From the NCBI GenBank assembly GCA_001949185.1, contig BDGG01000005.1:1725249-1789248 (forward strand): a stretch of 64,000 bases of DNA, read 5' to 3'. A program made the translations under genes and the position numbers. The DNA is from Ramazzottius varieornatus. Its lineage: Eukaryota > Tardigrada > Eutardigrada > Parachela > Ramazzottiidae. Under the pieces are notes generated by a model that searched no databases, was not told where the DNA came from, and saw only the letters and a program-made list of their open reading frames with translations. Each line of letters begins with the position of its first letter. The stretch's first letter is position 1. This document shows, piece by piece, positions 13,101 to 28,219 of the stretch.

Positions 13101-16100
13101 TCATAGCAAAGCCTTATGAGGCAGAAGGTACATGTCGGCGAACTGGTACTGCAAACTATGCGGAGGCCGGACCAGAACTCTCAGACTACTTTTCTGCCCC
13201 GCGACAGTATCTCTTCCAGAAAGAACTCGTAACAGACCAAGCAAAGAACAATAGCCTACAGACATCTCTTTCCCTCGAATGAACGAGTAGCCACCTTTCA
13301 GCACATAACCGAAGGTCCGTCTATCGGAGGCGTCGACCACCGCCGTAGGGTCAGCCAGAATCTTCTCTACTTGCAACTTCCTTCTCTCCTTTACAGCCAT
13401 CTTCCTGAATGGGTCCTTCTTTGCCGCCTCGACTGGTCCTTTGAATGTCTTGTCAGCTACGAGCTTGGTCAAGTCATCCTCATTCGGGATACAAATGGTA
13501 GAGAAGTCTTGCGAAGTGCCTCCAGCATCGAAAGACACGCAGACCGGAAGAAGACCTTCACGGTGGAGCTGAAGTAACTCTGCACAGTCCACTCTGAACT
13601 TCTCCAGTGTTACGGGACCGTTAAGTAAGCTTTGCAGCTGGAAAAGCAGCTTTAGGTTTCGTACGACATGAAAACCACCAGACTCAAGAGCAGAGTTTGC
13701 GGGAGACTCTTTGGTTGAGGTTTCGTTCAGGGTGACCCATTCGCGAGTGAGGACTTTCCACGGACAGTGGCATGGACTCTGAGAACCCATCTTGATGTAA
13801 TTTGGTCGTTTGTCAGGAGGATATCGTTGGAACTTGGCTTCTTCTACCTTGCGCCCTTCTGCGCATTCGGTGAGACCTGCAGAATACCAAAATTAAAATT
13901 TCGCCCTAAATTTGCACGCGCCTGCGTACTGGGACACCATGATCCTTAGGCGGTATATTATATGTAGGTTCATGAAAGACTGGACATTTTGTTCACCAAG
14001 CTCTTTTACGGTACTGTATTCATAATCCGTATTATTGAAACAAAATCTAGTTCTTCACCCGCAGCAGAATCAGGATAGTCGAAAGGAAACAAAAGACTGG
14101 CTTGGTGCAACGATACAGTCTGTAGTTCACGGAGACCTCCGACGCGAGCGCCGCTGTAAACCAAAGGCACCCAGAAAGACATGGCCCATCCAGCGGGAGC
14201 GATCAAGTCCCAACCTGCTCCGTACTCTGCAAGCCAAACATCATTCTGTAAATCGAGCACTCATGGAAACCATCAACATTAAAAGAACCTGCTATCGTTT
14301 TAGGTTTGACCTTCCGATACATACCTCGTCGCGAGAGGTTCTGGTCGAAGTCGTATCCGCCGTTACGAACCAACAGAATCGGCACCCGTGCCTCACGTTC
14401 ACCCAGATCCAGTTCCGATCCTAAAGAACCACTGTTAAAATAAATTCGAAACTTTACAGCCACGGCGCTCGTCGTGGGAGATGTGCTAAAACAAAACTAT
14501 AACACCCGTGTACAGCTTCATAAGCGACTCTGCGCAGGAATCGAACCTGCTGATCAGTTCATCACCGATCACCATTCAGAGTTGAGCTCGCCATGAAAGC
14601 AAGGCTGTTAAATTCTTGTAAGATTTACGTACTAGCAGAATTATGCCCACCAGTACCTACCTGGAGCAGGAAGCTCTGATCGCAACTTGTTCATCTCGAA
14701 GTCACTCAGCTTTTGCTTATTCATCTGTTGGCGTACGTCTTGATCCCATATGAACGACGCTGCTATCGACGAAGAACGGTCTGGCAATTTTGAGCTTACC
14801 GAAGATTCTTCTGCTGTCTCTGCGAAACGCAAGTGTTTACAAACCTTCCCTATTCTAGACACTAGACATGGGTTACTCGCACTGATCGACAAACAAACTC
14901 GAACAGGTGGTTTTCCCAAGTGGTGCACGTTCCCAGCCGACAGCCGTGAAAACGTGCGCCACTTGGGATCACTATATTTCAAATGATGATGTTCAATTGA
15001 ACACTTACTTGTGTCTTTCTGACCCTCAAGGCTCGTCTTCATCTTTGGGCGGAACAATCTGGGGTCCCGGACCACAAGACCTAGCACACTTCCGGCACGA
15101 ACCTCCAGAAAGGACGGGTTCACAGCCATGTTGTTCCACACATCTCGTTGCTTGTTGGCCAGCTCCAGAGCGCTCTCTTCACCAGCACCAAAGACTCTCA
15201 CCCACCAATACTCCATGTTCCCATGGCCAGTTGGACTAACTAGGTTTGCTGGTTTGAGCACACTCTTCAAGACCTCGGTACTTTTCGGACCAGTCAGACG
15301 AAAGCGGACCAAGTCATCTTTCTTATTTCTCAAAGTAACAGTGCCGGAAGCATACTCTAGACTCTGTACGACTAGTTCAGCCGCCTTCTCTTTTCCCACT
15401 GCGGTCGCACTTGGCAGTTCTTTCATATCAACATCTTCGTCCTCTAGCGTCATGCTGCTCTGTTCTCCGGCAGTTTCGTTAGTCTGAGCGCTTGCTGCTG
15501 CACCACCGGAAGTTACTGCTTTCATCTCGAAAATGCGAAGAAGTTCATCTACCAGTCCCGCACTACAAGACGGGTGAGCCCAAATATGCAACTTCCACTG
15601 GCTGGTATGAGTGTTGGTTTCACCAGTCGGGAACCACGAAAAGCGAACCGGTCCGAGGACTTTATTCGGGTACTGTCCAGTTTCGTACAGCAAGCAGGAA
15701 CCTTCCAGATGTCCGGCCAAGTAGTCATTATAGGCAAATGTGCGACCTGCAAAGAAAAGACAACATAAACATCACTGAAAGAGAACAACAAGAATATGGG
15801 TAATCGACAGTATCGACCGTATCGGTACCGATTTCCGGGGAAGTGAGCGTTTGCAGTCCAGATAGAAGTGCAGCTTGTGGACCTTCCAGTTCGAGACAGA
15901 CCAAGTACGACATGTCCGTCATAAGGCAGTGTTCACTGGAAGCTCGAAATGCAGCTCGGAAGCCTTTGTCGTTGGGATAATGAGCAATTTTACGACCCCA
16001 TTTTGGAATCATGTGGAAGCGCTTGGCGTGCCAAACGTGGGTCTCCAACCAGCCATTTGTCGCACTTCTCCTCGTATACATGGCTTTCTTGTTCCTCCCA

Positions 16101-16709
16101 CGTTTTCGGTACTTGCGCCGAGGACGTTTCGGTGCTTTAGTATTGCTTGTCTGTGTTGAAGAGAAACATACCTGGTTACTTTATAAATGGTTCACGCACG
16201 CTTCAAGTGTTTGATGCTGAGAGCATGCGCCACTTTGAAGAAACCATCGTGTCGGGCTCGGTTCATCTCCATGCGAACACATACCTCTTTGAACGCGACT
16301 GCTCTTAGTCTCTTGGGGAGACGTTTGACATTGTAGCTCATGGCTCGGCGTCGCATATGTCGAGGAAGCTGCTGAAACACTCGTTTGTTGGTCTTTTTCA
16401 AAGCGAGGGAATCAACAAGTGTTCTGATTTCTCGCGATCGCTTCTCGGCAAAGGCAATCACGTTAAGGTCTGTGAAGCAAAAGAGTCTACTTTACCAGGC
16501 TTCAGCCTACATGTGGTACATACACTAATGTACTGATATTCTTGAAACTTACCTTTTGGCGGAGCAGATTGCGCAGCCTCCCGGCTTGTTTCCGGGTGAG
16601 AAGATACCGCAAATCCGTCAGCTGATGCAACAGAGCCGGATGGACTCTGTCGTCGATCTCCAAGGCTTCCGCCATCCCTCTTGCGCTTCCCTCCTCTTGA
16701 CGACTTCAT
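13101..16709 (-). CDS. POP1: Ribonuclease P/MRP protein subunit POP1
   Basis: Largest protein of the nuclear RNase P and RNase MRP ribonucleoproteins, which process tRNA 5' ends and pre-rRNA. Minus-strand exons: 16553-16709, 16285-16469, 15829-16150, 15009-15746, 14661-14819, 14325-14420, 14059-14226, 13101-13876, giving 866 residues. The N-terminal POP1 domain shows RRRAMSYNVKRLPKRLR and GWLETHVWHAKRFHM. The centre has SFIWDQDVR and KLRSELPAPGS. The POPLD domain shows GAGWDLIAPAGWAMSFWVPL, YSGARVGGL, FDYPDSAAG and DKRPNYIKMG. The C terminus has GYSFIRGKEMSVGYCSL and VRPPHSLQYQFA. The start gives a basic MKSSRGGKRKRDGG opening. The gene is convergent with the gene at 12 kb and divergent from Groucho. 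Confidence 0.95.
14887..14975. repeat. Palindromic AAGTGGCGCACG element, copy 3
   Basis: Core 14911-14968: TTTTCCCAAGTGGTGCACG pairs with AACGTGCGCCACTTGGGA. It lies in POP1 intron 4 (14820-15008). An outer arm carrying AAACTCGA is visible on the left. Confidence 0.8.
16196..16241. repeat. Degenerate palindromic element, copy 4
   Basis: GCTTCAAGTG ... GCATGCGCCACTTTGAAG in POP1 intron 2. Only the core is recognisable and the left arm is eroded. Confidence 0.5.
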
Positions 16710-17289
16710 TATGGGTACCCTGCGAGAACAACAGATCGCTACTATCGTTGTCAACGACTCAACGCCATAGGCTCGTAGCTGCAGCCTGCACGAGTCTTCC
16801 TGTTCCAGTTTCAATTTTCAAACGGAAGATCAAGAAGCGCCTTCGCATCTTTGAAGGTCACCGCTATCTTCGGTCCTAGGCGAGTTACTGATGGGTGTAA
16901 GGGCCGGGGCGAAATGCTTACCACCGCGGCCTGCCATTGTTCCCGTACTGCATCTGATGTGGTTGTGCGCATGGTATGATTCATGATGGTTCAAACGGGG
17001 AGATTACACCCGGGGCCCACACTTGAAATTTCAATTTGGAGTTGAACTTCCGGTCGTAAAATTGTCAGCCATGACGGTTCTTTGTTGTGGTTTACCTTGA
17101 CGTACGCGTCTTAATCCGTCTTGCAATCGGAATCTTCTCGTCCCATGAACTTGTCTTCCAGTATTACTAACGTTGCTCCTGTCTGTTTACCAGGAAGAAG
17201 GCTGGAGTATTCATCTCTCAATGGGAAGACGGAGGGGTTAAGGCTTCAAGCTGGAGAACGTATTTCGCTTCTTCAACGGGCATGGCGGA

Positions 17290-21021
<3,732 letters not shown>

Positions 21022-21517
21022 TTTTGTTTTTTTTACCATGAAGACGTGTTTTTTTCATCTTTGGTTCTAATGGGATGAACTTGCCGCAATACTCAGTTTC
21101 CTTGATATTCCTGCTTTCTTGTTTTACCTTATTAGCGGCTAATTTGCTTCATGTCTGCCAAAGAAACGATCTGATCGCAGAGGCCTGGCTTTTGATTTCC
21201 ATTTTTACTAACCTTTAGACTGTTTGGTACGCTGATTCCTGCTTAAGTTCTTTTAGCCTTCATTGTAGTACTGTATACTCTCCCGAAATTCACGTACGTC
21301 ACTCCATTCAGAGTGTAAAACTAGACGGTAAGACCCCAATGATTTGAGAGTCAGTGACGTACGTGAATTTCGGGAGGGCATACAGTACTGCACAAGCGAT
21401 AAAATTAATTCAGCACCGATCGAAATACACACTAATATAGGCTTTGTTAAAACAAAATAGCATAAAGATGAGTTTTACCGTTATATTTGCCATCTTCGAT
21501 TTGCCCTTAACATTGTT
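21022..21517. other. Groucho 3' region
   Basis: Follows the Groucho stop. Apart from the miniature element at 21271-21385 it holds no visible feature. Confidence 0.4.
21271..21385. mobile_element. Tc1/mariner-like miniature element A (115 bp)
   Basis: Terminal inverted repeats of about 33 bp, CTGTATACTCTCCCGAAATT at the left and its near-complement at the right, flanked on both sides by TA. The interior is about 50 bp with no coding capacity, so this is a non-autonomous element. Confidence 0.8.
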
Positions 21518-22156
21518 TCATTCTGCAACCTCGAATGCAATGTCCTTCCCCGGGGATGGATCCATTTGAGTGAAAGTAACTGGCCTACGAGCGTCCGGTG
21601 GGCAACTTGGAATCGTGCAGCGACTGTTGAATAAACCGATCGACATCGACGCCGGTACTTGAAAAGGCAGCTTGGCTCGAATTCCCCACGAACCGTACGA
21701 CGCCGCGAATTTATACACAGTGTTGACATAGAAGCCAGTGTTGTAGTTTCGTGGACTACGGCGCTGGAACTCGGGGAAACAACACACTTGCAACTGCTCC
21801 TCCACAAACATCAAAGTCATGTCCTCGATGGGGAAGTTGTCATCGCCGACCCATTCTGCGAACCCGAAATATTCGGGATGCTGAAGAAGGTCGAGTTGAG
21901 GCCGGAACCCGGCATCCAGCTCTGTGGTGGCGTCGGCGCTGTACGCAAACGTAATCGGATACGCCGTGGGATCCTCATTGGACTGAAGCAGTGACGACAG
22001 CGGGGAATAAGTAATGGCAGATATGGTAAGGCCGCTGTCCGCATCGGTTGGACGTTGTCCGTGAAACTGACGCTGTTTCGGGCAGTCAGCCATCACATAC
22101 AACGCCATTCGCTGATGTGGGACCGTATACCGAATGAAAACTATTTGTCCGACCAT
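21518..22156 (-). CDS. GH16-like domain protein, copy C (fragmentary, non-catalytic)
   Basis: Single open frame of 212 codons homologous to copies A and B upstream. It begins with what matches the C-terminal strands of one GH16-like domain (VPHQRMALYVMADC, then a linker ending SGLTISAITYSPL). A second domain start follows: LLQHPEYFGFAEWVGDDNF, QLQVCCFPEFQ, FYVNTVYKFAASYGSWGIRA and KLPFQVPASM, with the conserved C...CPP pair. The frame then stops at 21518, where the C-terminal half should begin. No glutamate motif for catalysis is present. It may be a decaying gene, or the last exon of a longer spliced gene reaching toward 23.5 kb. The ATG at 22156 is only the first Met of the frame. Confidence 0.5.
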   Translation of the reverse strand: MVGQIVFIRYTVPHQRMALYVMADCPKQRQFHGQRPTDADSGLTISAITYSPLSSLLQSNEDPTAYPITFAYSADATTELDAGFRPQLDLLQHPEYFGFAEWVGDDNFPIEDMTLMFVEEQLQVCCFPEFQRRSPRNYNTGFYVNTVYKFAASYGSWGIRAKLPFQVPASMSIGLFNSRCTIPSCPPDARRPVTFTQMDPSPGKDIAFEVAE

Positions 22157-23867
22157 TTTTGGTACGAGCTGCTTTTGAGATCACCAAAACACTTGCTTGC
22201 GTCACTATACATTTGTAGCTAGCCGTGGTAGCCCTATGTTGCAGGTATGCATCTGTGAAGAACCTGAAGTCAACCCGGACGTATCTGCCCATTAAAATTC
22301 ATAACGAACCTGTTTCGGCCAAAGGTTTCAGCACTGATAATCATGAACGTCGGCGGAATACCAAGCCATAGGGACTTCAGCTGACAGCACCGGGTTCACG
22401 CACAAACGACTGGAACTGGTACACGTGAACGCTAGCATCTGTTAGACAAAATCAGAAGTTCCAGCTGATAGTCAGGACTCTGGACATAATTATTCATAGT
22501 ATTGTATTATATGTCCGTCTGAACATAAACTTCAGCACGCGAAAAATGACCACACGTGCCATCCTCCACGTTCTGAAAAAGGTACATTCTCCCGCGGGTC
22601 TGCAGAATGGAAAGAATGGAAAGTCCCCGCTACAGTTCGATCTGTTTGTTTCCCATGCACAATGAAGGAACGATCAACACCTCCAGCTCGGCTTGGTCGT
22701 ACACTCACTGCACCGTATGGGGAAACAGGAAACAGCCGTGCCAAAAGCCGGCCACAAAGGAGCACCCCTCCGCACTAACTTTGGTCTCAGCACGATTGAT
22801 ATTGCCGAATATCCAGGCTAAGAATTACGGTTTCATGAGAAAAGACAGACGCTGGCCGTGAATGAAATTGGGTGTAGTCTTCGATGAATACGCAGCGGAC
22901 CGCTAATTCGGATAAAATTGAAACAAAACATGCAAAACTTGGTCAGCAAGATATGACGCTTGATACTGTAGTACAAACAACGCGGATAAGATTTACGAGA
23001 AGCGCAGGGGTTAGTTGTAAGGTTGGAGATTATTTATAGCTTGCACTCACGTGGATGATGGAGGTCAGCAAAGCTTTGTCTGCAGAGATGGCCAATCCGA
23101 ACACTTTCTTGTTCCGACATAGCCGGCTGGTAATGTAAAGAGTGGAAGGAGGCGAGATGTGGGCAGATCTGGATTTTCACTCAGCAGGATCGAATTCCTA
23201 CACGATACTTGGACCCCGATCTGAAGGACAAAAATGCTGGTATAGTCTGAAGGAAGGTTGAAATCACAAATTTTTCCGTTGACGCCTAACCGTTGCTTTT
23301 GGATTTGGCCAGTCCGAGGTCCTTCATCCACTGTTCTTTGTTGATGCGAATGACGATCGAGGTGATGTTTTTGATGGCATCCACGATGATTCTGTACTTG
23401 TCCGCAATCAGGTCGACCGAACGATCCAACGTGAAGGGAGTAGCTGTTGTGGTCTCGAGTCCGTCGTTTCTCGGCTCATCGAGTTCGGGACTACTTACTG
23501 GCACATTCGCTCGGGCGGGAGTCCAAAATGCGGGAGTCCAAAATGCCTGGACTTAATTGACGATGTGGTTGGAGAGGCGACGGCCGAGTCTGCCCAGCAT
23601 ATCATATCGAGAATCTCATGATAATCTTCCGTCGCAGTGTACGATCTGGTAGTCGTGCGTGTGCTAGAAGATGTAGCAGACTCTGGCTTCCGTCGATCGA
23701 GGCCTAACGATGGCGAACCGTAAGAAGAAAATGATGGTCTCCGAGTACTTGCTCGCGCACCCGTTTAGGCTGGAGTCCAAGATGTGAATGGCCACTTTGT
23801 CGTAAGCTCCGAGGGTTCTTCCGTAGTAGGCCTCTTCCACGATGTAGTTGGAGACGTCGTGGTCCGG
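22157..23867. other. Between GH16-like copies: unassigned open frames
   Basis: Minus-strand frames look coding in places but match nothing I know. At 23286-23504 a frame ends with RIIVDAIKNITSIVIRINKE and a basic tail. A frame just below 23880 reads NYIVEEAYYGRTLGAYDKVA. The pieces do not join into one clean model. A 16 bp direct repeat (GCGGGAGTCCAAAAT) occurs twice at about 23516-23547. The stretch 22300-23250 shows nothing. Confidence 0.3.
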
Positions 23868-24680
23868 TCAATCGCACGTCTGAAACCGAACAGATCCACA
23901 CCCTTCCGACGTGGAGGAAGTCGTAGTCGATGGTGTGGCGGGAGACGTTGCGAACTGTGGCGTCCGGCGTTCCAGTGTGGGCGAACCCGAAGAGAAGGGT
24001 GTGTGGACGATGGACGAGATGGTAAAGGAGCTGTCTTCATCGAAGGATTGCGTGAAATCGTCGTCGGGACAGAAGACACTTACATGGAAGACCATCTTTT
24101 CCTGTGGAATCATAGCGGGGTCGAAATACCCGGCTACGACTTTCCCATCAATTCTCCAGTCCAGGCTGTCCGCTTGCCAGATAATCTCGTAGGTATGGAA
24201 GGAGTCTTCGTATTTCTGCAGCTTCTTCGTGCCTCTGAACGATTGATCCACTGCTCCATTATCCAACGTGAAGTCCGTCTGGAATTGGATGTGGGTCTCA
24301 ATAAGCGGGTGCAGCCTCATGACTGTCGCAGGAGCCTCCACCAGCGGTGGGCAGATGGGAGGTCTGCAGTGATCGTCAGTCAGGGCGAGCCTCATCGATA
24401 TTTGGACTTTAGAGGGAAGCTTGGCCCGAATCGTCCATGTACCGTACAGCGCGTCGAATTTCTCCACAGTGCTGACATAAAAGCCGTCAGTGCCGTTGTA
24501 ACGCGGTTGGTAACGTCGCTGACGAAGTTCCTGGAAACAACGAACTTGTAGCTGTTGATTGGCCAGGGCGGGTGAGATGTCATCGATGGGGAAATCTTCG
24601 TTGCCGATCCGTTCTCCAATTGCCAGGTATTCGTCATGCTGAACGAAGTTGAAAACCGGTGTAGGTGGCTTGGGCTTGGG
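23868..24680 (-). CDS. GH16-like domain, copy B (non-catalytic, secreted repeat)
   Basis: Second repeat of the cluster, in one continuous frame that runs on from copy A through a PKPKPPTP linker. The order matches a GH16 jelly roll: FNFVQHDEYLAIGERIG, QLQVRCFQELRQRR, FYVSTVEKFDALYGTWTIRA, KLPSK, then FHTYEIIWQADSLDWRIDGK near the expected C-terminal strands. In family 16 enzymes an ExDxxE motif lies between the YGxxxxRAKLP and FHxYxxxW blocks. Here that interval (CRPPICPP ... VMRLHPLIE) has no such motif, so hydrolysis is unlikely and a binding or structural role is inferred. The tail is Ser/Thr/Pro rich and stops at 23868. Gene ends and introns are uncertain. Confidence 0.55.
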   Translation of the reverse strand, partial: PKPKPPTPVFNFVQHDEYLAIGERIGNEDFPIDDISPALANQQLQVRCFQELRQRRYQPRYNGTDGFYVSTVEKFDALYGTWTIRAKLPSKVQISMRLALTDDHCRPPICPPLVEAPATVMRLHPLIETHIQFQTDFTLDNGAVDQSFRGTKKLQKYEDSFHTYEIIWQADSLDWRIDGKVVAGYFDPAMIPQEKMVFHVSVFCPDDDFTQSFDEDSSFTISSIVHTPFSSGSPTLERRTPQFATSPATPSTTTSSTSEGCGSVRFQTCD

Positions 24681-25464
24681 GAGGGTAAGAGAATTGGAAG
24701 AGAAGGGTGTGTAAACGATGGACGATATGGTGAAGAAGCTATCTTCATCGATGGACTGCGTGAGGTCATCGGGGCAGGCTGCACTGACAAAGCGGAACCA
24801 TAGCGCGATCGAAAACTCCAGTGAGGACTTTCCCGTCGATCCGCCATTGCAGGCTGTCTGCTTGCCAAATGATCTCGGACGTATGGAAGGAGTATTTGTA
24901 CTTCTGCAGCTTCCTTGTGCCTCGCGATCGAAGAGCTTCATCCACTGTGCCGCTGCTCCAGGTGTAGACCGTGTCGACCTGCATGTAGGGTTCGGATTAT
25001 GGTTTCAGCGTCAGAAGTGTAGCAGGAGGCGCCACCATCGGCGGACAGCTGGGAGGTCGACAGTTGGCGTTGGTCAGAGTCATCTTCATGGTGCCTTGTA
25101 CCTTGGAGGGCAGCTTGGCACGGATCATCCATGTACCGTACATCGCGTCGAATTTCTCCACAGTGCTGACGTAAAAACTCTCGGTGTCGTTGAGCAGGTA
25201 CCGCAGTGGGGAACGCTGATTTCGCAGTTCCTGGAAGCAGCGGAGCTGGAGCTGTTTGTTCACCAGCACGGACGACATATTCTCGATGGGGAAGTCTTCG
25301 CCGCCGACCCATTCGCCGAATGCCAGATATTCTTCATGCAGAACAAAGTTGAAATCCGGTGAAGTGGGGTTGGGTCGTGGGGAAACTTGGACTTGCATGC
25401 AGCATAAAATGGCGAAAGCGAACAAGAATTCTAGAAACCGATCGTTGCGAGCCATTTTCGTCAT
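24681..25464 (-). CDS. GH16-like domain, copy A with signal peptide and internal stop
   Basis: First repeat of the cluster. Start at 25464 (MTKMARNDR) is followed by a hydrophobic segment LFAFAILCCMQVQV typical of a signal peptide, then the repeat itself: FNFVLHEEYLAFGEWVG, QLQLRCFQELRNQ, FYVSTVEKFDAMYGTWMIRA, CRPPSCPP, and after the break YKYSFHTSEIIWQADSLQWR and IDGK. An in-frame TAA lies at 24997-24999. It sits inside a 57 nt stretch (24979-25035) bounded by GT and AG in phase 0, so splicing would remove it. Compared with copy B, a net indel around 24780-24800 shifts the frame before ACPDDLTQS. Copies A and B were probably one two-domain secreted protein; copy A is either spliced or decaying. 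Confidence 0.5.
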
Positions 25465-26131
25465 TCGGAAAAGGTATTACCGCGGAAGAGATTAACAACG
25501 GTAACTGATTCCGAACTACGGGTCGTCATACATAGTCGGTATTATATATCAAAAATTACGCGATGTATCCGCGACGAGCCGGAAAGCGAAGCGGATTGTT
25601 TGCCCATTAAGGTTGGTGAGAAACCAGTTCCCAGTGTCACCGAAGGTTTCTTGCTTTTGTTAGTTTGGACATATGAGGAAATAAAGAGCCGGGAGCATCT
25701 CATTATTGATCAGGACCCGGAATCCAAATGACGTCGCTCAGCCCACGATAGCGGATGATGACATCGGCTGACGAAACTCTCTCTGCAAGTGTCGGACACG
25801 ATTACAGACATCCAAATACTAACTGATGAATGCCATTAAAAAGGTATGATATTAATAATTTTCTCTCTCCAGTATAGGTTAACTTCTGGAAAAAAATAAA
25901 ACGGGATGTCGGGCAGATGAATGGAGCGCAGTCGTTCTATCAAGTTGCGTACGTTCCCATTATTAACAGCGGAAAGTGCGCGCGACTCGGGAAAACGATC
26001 ATGTTTAACTCATTTGCCGACGTCCGAAATCGGGAAAATTTTGAGCAAGGGACTAAATCAATAAACAGAGAGACAATACAGAAAAAAAAACATCCTGATT
26101 TGAATACAGTCTTAAAAGTCAAAGTGAAAGC
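25465..26131. other. Spacer between CPVL and the GH16-like cluster
   Basis: No exon seen. Probably the promoter of the GH16-like gene and the CPVL 3' UTR; both genes are on the minus strand. Confidence 0.4.
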
Positions 26132-28219
26132 TTAGTCCCGGAAAGAACGTTCGTTGAGGAATCTGTAGATTAAGTCGAAGGAAAATCTCGGTTGGTCGTA
26201 CGGTAACATGTGCCCACCTGCAAATCCAGGCATGAAAAGCGGACAGACAAATGTAAAGTATTGAGAAAACCAACGTTGACCGTTCTCGTACCTGCGCGCA
26301 CGCCGACCTGATAGAACGGTGGTGAGGACCCCACCATCCGAACATAGCCAGCCGCTTCGACATCGTCCTTCTGTACTTTCCACACAAACTTGTTCGCCTT
26401 CTTGTACTCTTCTGCCCGCTTCCACTCCAGCTTACTCAAGAAGTTCTCCGTCAACGGTAAGGCACAAATGATATCCAGCTGGCCATTGTACAGCATGACC
26501 TTGTAGTTCTCCATCAGAGGCACCAAGTAATGCTTGGCTGTCTTGTAGATATCCTCCAGAAGGTACTTCTCCACCTTCAACCCACCATCAAAGACCTGGT
26601 TACCCACATGAATGGCACTTCGGACGTGGCATTGGTTCAAGTAGCGTAGGTAGTTACTGAAACCGGCGGGTTCGGTGGACTGAAGGAAGTTATAGTAGTA
26701 TCGGGAACCGCTGATGTTGAAGAAGTACGTTGGGTACGGGAAGCGGTCGCCATCCATCACTGGGTCTTCGATCTCGAAAGCGTCGAGGTATCGTTCCTCT
26801 TGGATGGCTTTCTTGACGAGGACGTTCTTGGCGTTGATGTAGTCGCGCTCTTTGTCGTCGGCCATTCCAATGTTGTAGAGGAGGTCACCGTAGTCTAGCA
26901 TGTTCTCCGGGTCAACCCACCCATTTCCGATCGCCACTCCTGCGGAGAAAGTTCTTGGTATAATATTATGATAAAATCCAAATTACCATACAGCGATAAC
27001 TCTGACGCATATCGAAATTGTGGGCAGATTGTTTGGGGAGCCGAAAACGACAGTTTGCCCATCTTGAGCCCACCTGCTTACTCCAACTCCACCTCATAAA
27101 GACCGGTACCATGTACACAATCAGTGAAAGCGGCGTAAAGATGCCATAATATTTTCTTCTTCTTTACTTCGATGAGAAAAGTACCTTTGAATGGGAGCTT
27201 CAGCTTTGACTTCTGATTGTTCATGTGAACTGTATAACCTGCGGAAGACGGAAGGTTAAACTAGCACCGTATGTCAAGAGACAACTACTTACAGCTGCTA
27301 ATCTTGACATGCAAACTGACCTAGAGCAGGAACGTATTTCCCGCCGTAAGATTCTCCCGTGATGTACAAGTCACTCGATTTTTGATACCGCGGAAACAGC
27401 TCGTAGAACTGCAGTAGCGCTTCATACAGGTTCTTTCCAACTTGGTCTTGATTCCTCGCATAACCGTCATCGCTTTTCGTGAAGCTCCAGCCCGTACCGA
27501 CAGGATTATCTATGTAGAGCATGTTGGCCAACAGCGTCCACCGATAATCACGGGGTATCAGACGCAGGTCGTCCGTCACGTAAAAAGGGCCATGTTCATC
27601 GAATAACCCAAACATCGAAGTAGCACCAGGACCACCTTGAAGCCATACCACCACGGGGGCGTTCTCCGGCTCGGCTACTTCCGCTTGGAAAAACCAAAAG
27701 AACATTTGGCTGGAATCGGACTGGTTCACGGTCAGGTAACCACTGTAACTCGTTACATTCGTTCCCGGAAGGTGTACCTATCATGCAGAAAGAACCTTCA
27801 TCCAAAGCATACATCATAATGGTTAACGTAGTCCGAAAGTACCCGAGCTTGTTCCTGAGCTTCCGCAATGTCGCCGTTCCGTATCATGGGCGTGAGAATT
27901 AGGGGATCCATGTCGGGACATACATCCCCATGTTGGTCTCGGAACTTATGTGGCGTCCATGCCTTCCAGGGCTTCTTACTCGGTGAAGAGAAATCCACTT
28001 TCCCTGCCGGAAAAGTAAAAGTTAGTTGCTCGGAAAACAAGCATACGCCCCATAATACGGCTATGCCCACGCTATATAGTCTAATATAGGTAACACAAGG
28101 TGAAACGCATGCCGATGCAGTGGAGACTTACCAGATTGCGGAGCTTTAGGTGTTATTACCACAGCTGACGCCACTACCATCAGCAGCGAGAGAAATCCCC
28201 AGAGTTGAATGGTGTCCAT
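26132..28219 (-). CDS. CPVL: Vitellogenic-like serine carboxypeptidase (CPVL, peptidase S10)
   Basis: Lysosomal or secreted exopeptidase that trims C-terminal residues. Minus-strand exons: 28132-28219, 28001?-27843 (28003 down), 27321-27777, 27185-27238, 26292-26939, 26132-26217, giving 497 residues, close to human CPVL (476). The start MDTIQLWGFLSLLMVVASAV is a clear signal peptide. Family blocks: SYSGYLTVNQ, MFFWFFQAE, VVWLQGGPGATSMFGLF, EHGPF, MLYIDNPVGTGWSF and the nucleophile ITGESYGGKYVPAL. The acid is in MLYNGQLDIICALPL, the histidine in GGHMLPYDQP. The central insert SRYYYNFLQSTEP and VRSAIHVGNQVF also match CPVL. All introns are GT-AG. Confidence 0.95.

Noticed and set aside
14528-14583. 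tRNA-like T arm (GGTTCGATTCC on the minus strand) with pairing acceptor-like ends
   Set aside because: Only about 56 nt separate the acceptor arms, the anticodon loop lacks U33 and no D arm forms. It sits in a POP1 intron. Not a credible tRNA gene.
24718-25362. Plus-strand 214-codon frame across the GH16-like copies
   Set aside because: Antisense shadow; the minus strand carries the recognisable repeated domain.
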